A stretch of 64,000 nt of DNA, from assembly GCA_963742795.1 (NCBI GenBank), contig CAVUNL010000006.1, positions 62,001 to 126,000 on the forward strand, given 5' to 3'. This DNA comes from Palsa-504 sp963742795. GTDB taxonomy: Bacteria > Actinomycetota > Actinomycetes > Streptosporangiales > Streptosporangiaceae. The notes under the pieces are model-generated. The model had not been told where the DNA came from. It made no database searches and saw only the letters and a list, made by a program, of their open reading frames with translations. Below, in pieces: positions 34,242 through 43,268 of this stretch. The position numbers were made by a program, and so were the translations under genes. The first letter of the stretch is position 1; each line of letters begins with the position of its first letter.

Positions 34242-34594
34242 CCGCGCAGACCGATGACGAGCTGTGGTCAGCCATCGCCGACCCGTCTCGCCGCCGGGTC
34301 CTCGACCTGGTGGTCAGCAACGGTGAGGTAAGCGCGAGCTGGCTGGCCGGACGGGTCCCGTTCACCCGCCAGGCCGTCTCCAAGCATCTGGTCGTGCTCG
34401 AACGGGCCGGGCTGATCAGCCGGCGCAAACAGGGCCGGGAAGTTCTTTACCAGGTGGAAGCCGGCCGTCTCGACCAGGCCACCCGGGCCATGGCGCAGCT
34501 CGCCGCGCAATGGGACCGGCGGCTGGCCGCGATCAAACGGCTCGCCGAAGCTGCGCACGCAGAAAACAAGAGAAGGAACCATAATGACCGATGA
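34238..34594 (+). CDS. ArsR-family winged-helix regulator
   Basis: 118 residues: LWSAIADPSRRRVLDLVVSN, then WLAGRVPFTRQAVSKHLVVL and GLISRRKQGREVLYQV. The metal-binding Cys motif of ArsR/SmtB is absent, so this is the SRPBCC-associated class that senses no metal. It overlaps SRPBCC upstream and the DUF899 gene downstream (by 11 bp), forming a three-gene operon. Confidence 0.9.
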   Translation: MTAQTDDELWSAIADPSRRRVLDLVVSNGEVSASWLAGRVPFTRQAVSKHLVVLERAGLISRRKQGREVLYQVEAGRLDQATRAMAQLAAQWDRRLAAIKRLAEAAHAENKRRNHNDR

Positions 34595-35399
34595 ATCAGC
34601 ACACCCCGGCGGGCCGGCGGCCGGCGCCGCCAGCGCACCGGGCCTGCCCGCGACCGTCGACCGGGCCACCTTCCAGGCCGAACTGGACAGGCTGCGGGTC
34701 CGGGAGAAGGCGCACACCCGGGAAGGCGACGCGATCGCCGCAGCCCGGCGGCGCCTGCCCATGGTCGAGGTCGACGCCAGCCTCACGCTGACCGGGCCCC
34801 GCGGGCCGCTCACCCTGCTCGACGCGTTCGAAGGGCGCCGGCAGCTCATCGCCTACTACTTCATGTGGTGGGCCGGGCATCCCGCGGCCGAGCAGTGCGA
34901 GGGCTGCACGTGGGTCACCACCCAGGTCGCGCGAGCTGTCCTACCTGCATTCCCGCGACATCACCTACGCGGTCTTCTGCCAGGGTCCCTACGACGAGAG
35001 CGTCCGCTACCGCGGCTTCATGGGCTGGGACATGCCGTGGTACTCGGCCCAGGCCTCCCTCGACGCGCTCCTGGTCGGGCGCCAGATCGGCCTGTTCCAC
35101 CTGGTGTGCTACCTGCGGGACGGCGACCGGGTCTTCGAGACCTACTGGACCAAGCGCCGCGGCGCAGAGGCGATGGACTACAGCTACGCGCTCATGGACC
35201 TCACCGTGTACGGACGCCAGGAGTCGTGGGAGGACTCGCCCCCCGGCTGGCCGCAGCGTGCACCATCACGCGTACTGACGGCGGCCCGCCCGACTGGCCG
35301 CCAGTGTCAGCGTGGCCGGGCGGACGCCCCATCGCCCAGTGGCCGCGCCTGGAGGCCGGGCACTCTGACGACCTCGCCGCCGCCCATGACGGCCGCTAG
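34584..35399 (+). pseudogene. DUF899 thioredoxin-like protein, two compensating frameshifts
   Basis: The start MTDESAHPGG and the domain FEGRRQLIAYYFMWW, CEGCTWVTTQVA are in frame 1; RELSYLHSRDITYAVFCQGP, GFMGWDMPWYSAQASLDALL and YALMDLTVYGRQESWEDSP are in frame 2; the tail TDGGPPDWPPVSAWPGG returns to frame 1. Shifts lie near 34930 and 35255. Without them it would be a normal ~270-residue DUF899 protein. It follows the ArsR gene directly. Confidence 0.8.
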
Positions 35400-35510
35400 A
35401 ACGACCGCGGCGGCGCTCGGGCTGGCCGCCGCTGCTGGGTGGTCGCGATCTGGCAGATGACCGGGATGGACATGGGAGTGGCGACCCTGCTCGGCTCTTC
35501 TTCCTGTGTG
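35386..35510 (+). pseudogene. DUF2182 membrane protein, N-terminal remnant
   Basis: TAAALGLAAAA continues, after a shift, as WVVAIWQMTGMDMGVATLLG, the first helix and GMDMG motif of DUF2182 metal-binding membrane proteins. The remainder of the gene (eight helices) is missing. It ends where the second DUF899 gene's ribosome-binding site begins. Confidence 0.6.
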
Positions 35511-35530
35511 AACAAAGGAGACAGCACAAT

Positions 35531-36326
35531 GACCAGTCACCGGATCGGAACGCGTGAGGAGTGGCTCGCGGCGAGCGCTGAGCTGCTGGAGCGCGAGAAG
35601 GAGCTCACGCGGATGGGGGATGAGCTCGCCCGGCAGCGCCGGGAGCTTCCTTGGGTGCCGGTCGAGAAGGAGTACATGCTGCAGACCGCAGACGGGGCCA
35701 GGACGCTGGCGGAGCTGTTCGACGGCCGCTCGCAGCTGGTGGTCTACCACTTCATGTTCGGCCCCGGCTATCGAGGCCGGATGTCCCTCCTGCTCGTCGA
35801 CCGCCGACAGCTTCAACGGCGTGCTCGCCCACCTCAAGGCCCGCGACGTGACGATGATCTGCGTCTCGCGCGCGCCGATCGACAAGCTGCTCGCCTACCG
35901 GGAGCGCATGGGCTGGAGCTTCAACTGGGCCTCCAGCCACGAGAGCGACTTCAACTTCGACTTCGGCGTTTCGGCCGGGGAGGGGAAGACGCAGCGACGC
36001 AGCCGCGCCGCTGCCCGAGGCCAACGAGCTCGCGCTTTTGAAGCTGCTGAACGAGCAGCCGGCCGTCCGTGAGGAACTGCCGCTGGTCACGGCCAGAACG
36101 CGAGCGCGACCGGGACCAACCTCGAGGGCTATTTCTCCGAGGGGCACGGCGTCAGCACGTTCGCTCTCGAGGGCGACACCGTCTACCACTGCTACTCCAG
36201 CTACGCCCGCGGTACGGAGTTCCTGATGGGCTACTACGCGATCCTTGACCGCGCCCCAAGGGCCGGGACGAAGGCGATCAGCCCATGAGCTGGCTGTGCC
36301 GCCACGACGAATACCACACCCAGTGA
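35531..36326 (+). pseudogene. second DUF899 family gene, frameshifted
   Basis: ATG 35531 with AAGGAGA upstream. MTSHRIGTREEWLAASAELL and FDGRSQLVVYHFMFGPGY are in frame 1; FNGVLAHLKARDVTMICVSR and RMGWSFNWASSHESDFNFDF in frame 2; NLEGYFSEGHGVSTFALEGD and GTEFLMGYYAILDRAP in frame 3. At least three shifts are needed to restore the typical ~250 residues. Related to, but diverged from, the DUF899 gene just upstream. Confidence 0.75.
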
Positions 36327-36344
36327 AGCGTATCGGAGGAGACC

Positions 36345-36798
36345 ATGACGAACTCGGCTGAGGACGAGGCCAGCGACTATAACACCGAGATCATCAAGGA
36401 GTTCCGGGCGAACAGGGACGCGTCGGCGGGATGTGGACGGGCACCACGCTAATCCTCATCCACCACATCGGCGCCAGGTCGGGGATCGAGCGCGTCACCC
36501 CGGTGGCCTGCTCCCCCCAGGGAAACGGCCGGTTCGCGATCTGGGCCGCCAACGGCGGATCGCCCACCCACCCGAACTGGTACCACAACCTCAAGGCCCA
36601 CCCCCAGATCACGTCGAGGTCGGTGCCCAGACGTTCACGGTCCTGGCGGAGGAACTGGGCGGCACCGCCCGCGCCGAACTGTGGCCCAAGCTGGTGGCGG
36701 AGTGGCCGAAGCCGGTCGCCGGGTCCCCTGACCTCGGCGCAGCCCAGGCCAGGACCACGCGGCAGTTTCCGGTGTTCCTGCTGACCCGCCAGGACTAA
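36345..36798 (+). pseudogene. deazaflavin (F420)-dependent nitroreductase-like, frameshifted
   Basis: MTNSAEDEASDYNTEIIKEF and RANRDA, then in a second frame MWTGTTLILIHHIGARSGIE, ACSPQGNGRFAIWAANGGSP and NWYHNLKAHPQIT, then in a third VGAQTFTVLAEELGGTARAE. This is the DDN/DUF385 family, which uses F420H2. Shifts lie near 36430 and 36610. The start has GGAGGAGA 6 nt upstream. Confidence 0.75.
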
Positions 36799-36850
36799 TC
36801 CGGGGACGAGACACCCGGCTCGCCCATGACTCACCGCAGAGGAGATAGCC

Positions 36851-37662
36851 ATGAGCGCACAATCCCCGGGCCAGTCCAACACAGCTGGCACGGTACCAGG
36901 CAGGCGCGATGCCCTGACAGCCAGTCCGTCCCAGGCCCTGCCCGCGACCACTGGTCCCGCCGGCGGGAGGCTGCCGCTGTCGGCGACCGAGCGGACCCGG
37001 CACCGCAGGTACCGGCACCTGGGGCGGGCTGACCGGGACTGTTTGTATGCGGTGCTAGAGGCCGGGCTGGTCGCCCACCTCGGAGTGATCACCGGCGGGT
37101 GGCCGATGGTGGTCCCCACCTGTACGGGTTCACCGCGGACACCTTGTACCTGCACGGCTCGGTCGCCAGCCAGAGCCTGAACACCGCGGGACCCCGGTGT
37201 GCGTCACCATCACCCTCACCGACGGCCTGGTGCTGGCCCGGTCGGTGTTCGAGCACACCATCAACTACCGCAGCGCCATGATCTACGGGCAGCCCCGGCT
37301 GGTCACCGACCCCGCCGAACGGCTCGCCGGGCTGCGGACGCGTCACCGAGCACGTGGCACCCGGCCAGTGGGACTACGCCCGCCAGCCCAGCCGCAAGGA
37401 ACTCGCCGCGGTCCGCCTGCTGGCGCTGCCGCTGGACGAGGCCTCGGTGAAGATCCGCACCGGCCCGCCCAGCGACGGCGACAGCCCCGATGCCGCGCTG
37501 GGCCTGTGGGCGGGCGAACTGCCGCTGGCCACCACCTGGCAGCAGCCCATCCCCGACCCGGCCCTCCCGCCCGGGATCCCCCTCCCCGCCCACATCCGCT
37601 CCCGCGCCGGCACGCGGGCCGACAGGGGTACCAGCAGCAAGCCACGGCGGACTGACGCGTAA
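36851..37662 (+). pseudogene. pyridoxamine 5'-phosphate oxidase family protein, frameshifted
   Basis: Homologous pieces follow each other in changing frames: DRDCLYAVLEAGLVAHLGVI, YGFTADTLYLHGSVASQSLN, VCVTITLTDGLVLARSVFEH, YRSAMIYGQPRLV, and VTEHVAPGQWDYARQPSRKE then LAAVRLLALPLDEASVKIRT. Three single-base shifts are needed (near 37110, 37190 and 37340). The family binds flavin or F420 and includes nitroimidazole reductases. It closes a run of five consecutive broken genes. Confidence 0.75.
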
Positions 37663-37943
37663 CAGGAGAGCAACCCGGAATGGGCGATCTGGGCGTTGCT
37701 GGCGACACCGGTCTTATCTCAACCAGCAGCGCTTATTCGGCACGGCGAGAGCATCCGGCTGCTGCCCTCGCCGGGTGCTCACCTTCCGTAACGGCCACCG
37801 ACCGCGCCGGCTCTCGTGCTCGGCGTGCCTATGATGCCCGCTCAAGGCAGATGATCGGCTCCGGGGCTCGGTTGAGAGTTCTGAGCCAATCCCCGGTCGG
37901 GCCGCCCGGGGGTGACCGCCCATCGTGAATGTAGCCTGAATGG
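37663..37943. other. no gene seen
   Basis: About 280 bases between the PPOX pseudogene and the LppX-like gene. No homologous frame, repeat copy or clear hairpin was noticed. Confidence 0.4.
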
Positions 37944-38849
37944 GTGGCGGGTACGGGCGAGCCTATCGTCGGCCGGGTGGCCGCAGCCGGGGCGCGGACG
38001 GTCGCGGCGGGTACTGCCCGGTTGTTCGCGGCCTGGTCGGAGGGTTCGCCGGTGCCGGAGGCAGCGGACCAGCGCTGCGAAGGGGTAGCTGACTTTGCCG
38101 CTCGCCGGGCCCGGGTGGCCCAGGCGGTCATGTTCACTTCCGGGTCCACCGCGGAGTTCATAGCGGAGCATCAAGACGATGACCCCGACGGTGACCTGCA
38201 CGAGCTCGGTGAGCCGCAGGAGGCGATCTACGACGGCGCCAACACGTACCTGCGGGTGGGCGGCAACTGGACGGGCTTCTTCCTGGGCGATCCCGGCGGG
38301 CCGCGGGGCGTGAACGATCCGCTGTGGCCGCTGGACGCGCTGTTCGGGGCCCGGGATGCGGTCGAGATCGGGACCGAGCGCGTGCGGGGGGTATCCGCGA
38401 CTCACTACCGGCTGACGATCGACCTGGCCAGGGCAGACGCGGCGCTGCCGGCGGGCGTGACGGTGCCCGCCGGCCCGTATCGCAGGCTCAGCCAGATCCC
38501 CGCCGAAGTGTGGCTGGACGCGGACGGCCTGGCCCGCCGGATCGCCGTGATGAGCGATCCGACGGCCGGAGACGGCGGCACGCCGATGTGGTCGATCGTC
38601 GAACTGCAGGACTTCGGGGTGCTGGCCTACATCACGCCGCCCGCTCCCGGCGAGGTCGTGTCACCGCGTGATGCTTACTCGGAGGCCGACGGGTTAGGCC
38701 TGCACCCGCGTAGACGCCGCCGTCCGCGGCGGCGAGAACCACGGTCCGTTCGGCGGAAAGAACTTCAGTATCCCGGACGGGTCCTGGCGCTACGGTCCGA
38801 GACCCGGTTGCCAACGGGGCGACGGGCTACTGATAGCCGAGCGATATGA
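37944..38849 (+). CDS. LppX/LprG-like protein without signal peptide
   Basis: About 250 genuine residues: VMFTSGSTAEFIAEHQDD, YDGANTYLRVGGNWTGFFLG, RVRGVSATHYRLTIDLARAD and IPAEVWLDADGLARRIAVMS, the LolA-like half-barrel seen in mycobacterial LppX/LprG. There is no signal peptide or lipobox, so this member appears cytosolic. The native stop is probably at about 38693: a related tail at 56.1-56.2 kb ends with ADG then TAG, but here one extra T (GACGGGTTAGG) removes the stop and the frame reads on into a copy of the hairpin repeat. Confidence 0.6.
   Translation: MAGTGEPIVGRVAAAGARTVAAGTARLFAAWSEGSPVPEAADQRCEGVADFAARRARVAQAVMFTSGSTAEFIAEHQDDDPDGDLHELGEPQEAIYDGANTYLRVGGNWTGFFLGDPGGPRGVNDPLWPLDALFGARDAVEIGTERVRGVSATHYRLTIDLARADAALPAGVTVPAGPYRRLSQIPAEVWLDADGLARRIAVMSDPTAGDGGTPMWSIVELQDFGVLAYITPPAPGEVVSPRDAYSEADGLGLHPRRRRRPRRREPRSVRRKELQYPGRVLALRSETRLPTGRRATDSRAI
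38649..38800 (+). repeat. dispersed hairpin element, copy A with gene-tail flank
   Basis: The core runs GAACCACGGTCCGTTCGGCG (38736-38755), GAAAGAACTTC, then CCGGACGGGT. Arms 38744-38753 and 38773-38782 pair over 10 positions with three G-U pairs. The 38649-38760 segment also matches 56146-56259, including the end of the LppX-like gene. Confidence 0.75.
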
Positions 38850-38854
38850 GCGGC

Positions 38855-39582
38855 CACCGAAGGGCTGTCGGTGACGTGGCCGTCGGCCGCCGTCTCCAGG
38901 TAGACGACGGGCGGCCTAGCGTCGAGGTCTGCGATCACGAAGTGGGCGAGCAGGCCCGCGTGGGCGCCGGCGGCGCGGATGACCTGGATCGTGGTCTTGG
39001 GGTGCTCGGCCACCTCCGCCAGGCGGTAGAGCTGGCTCCGCATGACCTTGCTGCCGCCGATGGCGCGGTGCAGGACGCCCTCGTCCAGGACGCACCACAG
39101 CTGGGGCGCGTCCGGCCGGTCCAGCACCGCCTGCCGGGCCAGCCGCGCGGCCACCTGCTCGTCCAGGTCGTCCAGGTTCCCGTCGGGGCGGACGCTGAGG
39201 ATCGCCCGGGGCGTAGTCCTCGGTCTGCAGCAGGCCGGGCACGACGAGCGGTTCGTACCAGCGCAGCGACCCTGGCCTCGGCTTCGATGTCCGCCCATTC
39301 CTGGAACCAGCCGTGCAGCCGCTGCTTCTGGCCCTTCTTCAGGTGGTCCCACAAGCGGGTCAGCGCGCCCCGGGTGTCCAGTTCGGGTACCGCGTCGAGC
39401 CGGGGCGGGAAGTCCTCGGCGGGCGGCCGCTCCCCCGTCTCGATCTTGCTGATCACGTCGTGCGAGACGTTCGCCCGGGAGGCCAGGTCCTTCTGGGACA
39501 GGCCTGCGCGGGTCCGGTAGTAGCGCAGTTCCGCGCCGAACACGCCCGCGGGTGTCCCGGCACGGCCGGCATCGTTCGGCAT
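38855..39582 (-). pseudogene. XRE regulator with DUF5753, frameshifted and 3'-truncated
   Basis: The N-terminal HTH is intact (LRYYRTRAGLSQKDLASRAN, VSHDVISKIETGERPP), followed by HLKKGQKQRLHGWFQEWADI. Then SLRWYEPLVVPGLLQTEDYA and AILSVRPDGNLDDLDEQVAA lie in two further frames (shifts near 39270 and 39215). LWCVLDEGVLHRAIGGSKVM and FVIADLDARPPVVYLETAAD are typical DUF5753. The last ~40 residues are missing; similarity ends where hairpin copy A begins. Such regulators normally pair with the divergent HATPase gene next door. Confidence 0.8.
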
Positions 39583-39713
39583 CTGATCGGCATCCTTTCA
39601 AGGAAGGCGACCCCGGGCCGGCAATCGGTGGGCATCCGGGCCGATCTCGTTCCCAACGGTAGTCCTCGCGCGACAGGCTGTGAAACACAAATCCGGCCAT
39701 CGGGAGAGGGACA

Positions 39714-40109
39714 GTGACCACGACAGCCGCGGCGGCAGGCACCCGCCGTCACACCGGAACCTACCCCGCCGAACCCGGCCAGGTCAGGCACGCGCGGGCC
39801 GCGCTCGCCGGATGGCTGAGAGGCTGCCCGCAGGCCGACGAGGCGATCCTGATCGCATCGGAGTTCGCCGCCAATTCCGTCCTGCACAGCGCCTCCCGCG
39901 AGGGCGGCGCATTCACCCTGCGCGCCGAAGTCCGCCCGGACCGCCTCCGGATCGAGGTGGAGGACGCCGGGGGCCCGTGGCGCGACGGGCCGCGCGACGA
40001 CAGCCGCCCGCACGGCTTCGATGTCGTGACCGCGATCGCCGGCCCGGGGAAATGGGGCATCGACGGGGACGCCCGCGGGCGCACCGCCTGGGCCACACTG
40101 GGCAGGTGA
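39714..40109 (+). CDS. HATPase (RsbW-like anti-sigma/regulatory ATP-binding protein)
   Basis: 131 residues of the GHKL fold: TYPAEPGQVRHARAALAGWL, the N-box ILIASEFAANSVLHSASREG, and the G1 box IEVEDAGGPWRDG. The G2 region is short. In Streptomyces-like bacteria these proteins sit beside DUF5753 XRE regulators, as here, and are thought to act as partner-switch components. GTG start with GGGAGAGGGACA upstream. Confidence 0.88.
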   Translation: MTTTAAAAGTRRHTGTYPAEPGQVRHARAALAGWLRGCPQADEAILIASEFAANSVLHSASREGGAFTLRAEVRPDRLRIEVEDAGGPWRDGPRDDSRPHGFDVVTAIAGPGKWGIDGDARGRTAWATLGR

Positions 40110-40116
40110 GTTGCAC

Positions 40117-40320
40117 ATGGCCGTCCTTCCTCCGCCCGGCGACGCCTCGCGCGTCTCCTGCTTCCTCGCGGACCACCCGCGGTGGTCCGCCTGGTGGGAC
40201 AAGAAGCACGGCCTGTGGCGCGTCGCGGAAGACGACCCCGACTCCGACCTCTACGCCGAAAGCAGCGACGCGGATACCGTGATGGGCTACATCACGGCGC
40301 ACGCCCGCGAATCCGCCTAA
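40117..40320 (+). CDS. small conserved hypothetical protein
   Basis: 67 residues: CFLADHPRWSAWWDKKHGLW, RVAEDDPDSDLYAE. Tryptophan-rich small proteins like this often follow the HATPase gene in XRE-DUF5753 loci. ATG 40117 has AGGTGAG 7 nt upstream, overlapping the end of the HATPase gene. Confidence 0.65.
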   Translation: MAVLPPPGDASRVSCFLADHPRWSAWWDKKHGLWRVAEDDPDSDLYAESSDADTVMGYITAHARESA

Positions 40321-40389
40321 CCTCAATCTTTCGTGCCGGTGATGCGGTGACCTGAGGCGCTGGCCGGCGACTGATGGTCGGATCACCGA

Positions 40390-40953
40390 TCAGCGGCGGT
40401 CGTCGCCTGGCTCGAGGAGCCTGCCGTTCTTCGACAGGTCCGGGTCGGTGCATGCGGAGAGGTTGAAACAGCAGGGCCGTCTCTTCCCGCTGTTCATCTT
40501 CGAGATGCTCACGTCGACCCGTCGTCTGCGCGTGTCAGGGTTCTTCGTGGCGTTGACCCAGCGCACCCATTCCCAGCGCGCCATCGGGGTGGTCTCGTTC
40601 CACAGGTCCTGGATCTTCTGCGGGGCGGCGGCCAGAGCTGTCGCAAGATCCTGGGGTACGTTCGGCTCTGGCCAGTCCTTGGTCACCTCGATGTCGAGCG
40701 TCGCATCCTCACCCGCGCTGATGCCAGCAGCGTGTTGCAGCGTGTCATCGACCCTCATCCAGTGGCCAGAATTTCCGTCTGGTTCGAGCACCGTCTGGAA
40801 CTCGACGCCATTGATCGTTCCGTGGACGGCCACCTGCCCGCGCGAGGGCAGGTTCTTGCTCGCCGTCTCAGGCAACCGCAACACAGTCGATGTGCCGATC
40901 GTGGACAGCGTGGCGCTGAAGCGAATGGTCGCTCCCTTTGTGCGCTGAGTCAC
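40390..40953 (-). CDS. DUF1905 / YdeI (OmpD-associated)-like protein
   Basis: 187 residues. N-terminal DUF1905 beta-barrel: IRFSATLSTIGTSTVLRLPE, VAVHGTINGVEFQTVLEPDG, RVDDTLQHAAGISAGEDATL; C-terminal YdeI-like helices: LATALAAAPQKIQDLWNETT, ARWEWVRWVNATKNPDTRRR, RVDVSISKMNSGKRRPCCF. It is complete and unbroken, unlike most neighbours. Function of the family is not established. The promoter side (40954-41037) has no clear motif. Confidence 0.88.
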   Translation of the reverse strand: MTQRTKGATIRFSATLSTIGTSTVLRLPETASKNLPSRGQVAVHGTINGVEFQTVLEPDGNSGHWMRVDDTLQHAAGISAGEDATLDIEVTKDWPEPNVPQDLATALAAAPQKIQDLWNETTPMARWEWVRWVNATKNPDTRRRRVDVSISKMNSGKRRPCCFNLSACTDPDLSKNGRLLEPGDDRR

Positions 40954-41037
40954 CGCCGCCTCTCATCTTCTCCGTTCCGGACACGGCGCCCCGACGGCGA
41001 CACCGTCATCGAGTGCGTCACGGTTGGCACTCTACAG

Positions 41038-41177
41038 CGAGCGGATCTTCCTCGAATATGTCGAACAGGTCGGCTGAATACGCGCGGGCGCTGACCAAAT
41101 CCTGAACGGCATGAACCACGGCCCGTTCGGCGAAAAGAACTTCTTCATCCCGAACGGGCACTGGCCCTACGGTCCGA
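41038..41177 (+). repeat. dispersed hairpin element, copy B (best-formed)
   Basis: The core GAACCACGGCCCGTTCGGCG starts at 41113. GCCCGTTCGG (41121-41130) and CCGAACGGGC (41150-41159) form a perfect 10-bp stem with a 19-base loop that itself contains GAA/TTC. The left flank from 41038 (GCGGATCTT, TGAATAC, GGGCGCTG, CCTGAACGGC) is shared with copy C. The rest of 41178-41451 holds no gene. Confidence 0.85.
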
Positions 41178-41451
41178 GCCGGGCGATGCGGCGCCTCCTG
41201 CCCGTAGCGGGTCATACGGTCAATCATGTCCGGTACAACTCACCGCTCCGACCCACTCGGGACTCTCCCAGCATCGGACCAATCTAAGAGGGCTATTCGC
41301 AGGGACGTCCGCCTGGTAACGAAAAGTGTTGAATAGCGGCGCGCCTACCCGGCTCCGGGGCAGAGCTGGACCGCTCGGAGAAGACCCAGTGCTGGGAACT
41401 CGTTGGACGCATTGAGGACGCCACCCGTCCCCAGACCGGCAGAATGGCCGG

Positions 41452-42265
41452 ATGGATCTTGGACTGGACGGCAGGGTTTACCTCGTCACCGGCGGCAGCC
41501 GCGGTCTTGGGTTCGCTGCGGCGCAGGCACTGGTCGCGGACGGGGCCCGCGTGGTGCTCAGCGCTCCGCACGAGGGTACGGCCTCGTCGGCCGTGGCACG
41601 CCTGGCGCAGAACGCCGCCGCGGCCGAACCTGCCGCGTGGGTCATCGCTGATAATGCCGATCCGGCCACCCCGGGCCGGCTGATCGCGGCGGCCAGGGAC
41701 CGTTTCGGCCGCCTGGACGGCGCGCTGATCAGCGTGGGCGGATCGCCGTCGGGGACCGTCGCGACGACGACGGACGAGGCGTGGCGGTCCGCGTTCGAGA
41801 GCGTTTTCCTCGACGCCGTGCGGCTGGCCCGGATCCTGGCGGCAGATCTGGGCGGCACGGGCGACGGCCGGGCGACGGCCGACTCCGTCACCGGGGCGGG
41901 CGGCTCGATCGTCTTCGTGCTGGCCTCGTCGGTGCGGGTGCCGCTCGCGGAACTGGCTCGCCAACGGGCTGTTCCCGGGTCTGGCCGGGGTAGTGAAGAC
42001 GATGGCCGGGGAACTCGGCCCGGCCGGGATCCGGGTCAACGGGCTGCTGCCGGTCAGGATCGCTACCGATCGGGTCCGGGAACTTGATGCCCTGCAGGGA
42101 GATCCGGACGAGGTGCGCGCCCGGCTGTCTGAGCACATCCCGCTGCGCAGGTACGGCGAGCCCGAGGAGTTCGGGCGGGCGGCGGCGTTCGTGCTCTCCC
42201 CCGTCGCGTCCTATATCACCGGCGCGATGATCCCCGTCGATGGCGGTGCCATCAGCTCGATCTGA
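41452..42265 (+). pseudogene. SDR family oxidoreductase, copy 1, one frameshift
   Basis: Rossmann start LDGRVYLVTGGSRGLGFAAA, cofactor region VLSAPHEGTA, then WVIADNADPATPGRL, LISVGGSPSG and the Ser strand IVFVLASSVRVPL. A single-base shift near 41960 moves the rest (VVKTMAGELGPAGIRVNGLL, PVRIATDRVRELDALQGDPD, FVLSPVASYITGAMIPVDGG) into frame +2. The usual YxxxK is replaced, as in related 'NGLRPGL' SDRs. A shortened second copy is at 50344-50900. An extra base restores ~270 residues, so sequencing error is possible. Confidence 0.8.
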
Positions 42266-42352
42266 GTACCCAGCCGCAGGCCAGGCTCCCCGAGGTCGAG
42301 GCTGGTTCGGGCTGCGCTCGTATCCGGCGCTCTAGCGTCTGGGCCGTCCTGG

Positions 42353-42658
42353 TCAGGTGCGGTAAGCGTCCCGCCGATGCCGGATGGAGTGGATTTCCAC
42401 GGTGTGCTTGTCCTCGTTGATGCGGTAGATGATCCGGTAGGTCCCGCGTCGTGCTGAGTGGTAGCCGTCGAAGGGCTCCTCCAGCGGCTTGCCGGCGCGG
42501 TGCGGGTTGGTAGTGAGAGGCCCGTCGATCGTCTCCATGGCGGCAACGGCGACATCGAGCGGCAGGTTCTCGTGCAGGTTGCGCCGGGCCTGGCGGGAGA
42601 AGATGACCGTGTACGGCAGTGAGGTCTCCGGGCCGGGGGTTTGCGGCTCGCCGCTCAC
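42353..42658 (-). CDS. relE: RelE/ParE-type toxin
   Basis: 101 residues: YTVIFSRQARRNLHENLPLD, NPHRAGKPLEEPFDGYHSAR, RGTYRIIYRINEDKHTVEIH, SIRHRRDAYRT. The basic and aromatic residues of RelE mRNA interferases (Arg in GTYRIIY, His/Arg in IRHRRDAY) are present. The start overlaps the Phd-type antitoxin by 4 nt. The first ~13 residues are probably less structured. Confidence 0.92.
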   Translation of the reverse strand: MSGEPQTPGPETSLPYTVIFSRQARRNLHENLPLDVAVAAMETIDGPLTTNPHRAGKPLEEPFDGYHSARRGTYRIIYRINEDKHTVEIHSIRHRRDAYRT

Positions 42659-42939
42659 GGTGTTCCGCGGCGGCGCCGCTCAAGCTCGGCGCGGACCTGC
42701 CCGGCGTCGAAGGTGTCGCCGGCGGCGAAATCTTCGCGGGACTGCCGCAGGTCGGCAAGCGTTTCCTCATCGCTGAGGATGTCCAGGGTCTCTTGCATGG
42801 ATTCGTATTCGGCGACCGAGATGAGCATGACATCAGCGCGGCCATTGCGGGTGATGGTGAAGTGATCGTGTTCGCGCGCGACCCGGTCGGCAAGTTCGGC
42901 GATCCGGGCCTTCGCTTCCGTGATGGGGATGGTCTCCAT
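42655..42939 (-). CDS. relB: Phd/YefM-type antitoxin
   Basis: 94 residues: METIPITEAKARIAELADRV, AREHDHFTITRNGRADVMLI, SVAEYESMQETLDIL, then an acidic tail. The ATG at 42939 is used because MET-I-P-I-T-E-A is the conserved start and because TATACT lies 7 nt upstream. First gene of the pair with relE; likely autoregulated through the palindrome at 42954-42963. Confidence 0.92.
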   Translation of the reverse strand: METIPITEAKARIAELADRVAREHDHFTITRNGRADVMLISVAEYESMQETLDILSDEETLADLRQSREDFAAGDTFDAGQVRAELERRRRGTP

Positions 42940-42963
42940 AAAGACCAGTATAAAGACCGGTCT
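42940..42963 (-). promoter_or_regulatory. Phd-RelE promoter and operator
   Basis: AGACCGGTCT (42954-42963) is a perfect palindrome, and the half-site AAGACC recurs at 42940-42945. TATACT on the minus strand is the -10 box; only 7 nt separate it from the ATG, so the transcript is close to leaderless. Confidence 0.6.
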
Positions 42964-43015
42964 CAATTATAGCCAGTAAAAAAGGCCGCCTCTGGCCCGC
43001 TAGCGCGGCCGCGTC

Positions 43016-43126
43016 GACCAGCGGATCTTGCTCGGATACGTCGAACAGGCCGGCTGAATACCGCGCGGGCGCTGGCCAACTCCTGAACGGCCTGAACCAC
43101 GGCCCGTTCGGCGAAAAGAACTTCTT
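43016..43126 (+). repeat. dispersed hairpin element, copy C
   Basis: The leader (GCGGATCTTGCTCGG, GTCGAACAGGCCGGCTGAAT) and core (GAACCACGGCCCGTTCGGCG from 43094, AAAAGAACTTCTTC) match copy B for about 110 bases, then diverge before the right stem arm, so the long hairpin is not formed here. It lies between the Phd promoter and the DUF2786 gene. Confidence 0.8.
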
Positions 43127-43268
43127 CCCGGTCTCCTGGACGTACTCGGGCGAGGTGGTTTTTCGAAGGTCTATCGCGCGGCACACAGCCGTCGGCGTGC
43201 CTCTCGCGGGTTTGTCAGTGCCTCGTGGCAGGATCTTCCGCAGGGTCGAAGCCAGGGAGGGCTGCTTC

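Noticed and set aside
37944..38849. Genuine C-terminal extension of the LppX-like protein rich in Arg
   Set aside because: Comparison with 56.15-56.20 kb shows a stop at the equivalent point; the extension is read-through into a repeat copy.
41113..41177. Rho-independent terminator interpretation of the hairpin element
   Set aside because: The stem has a 19-base loop and no T-tract follows in any copy, and several copies are not at the 3' side of a + strand gene.
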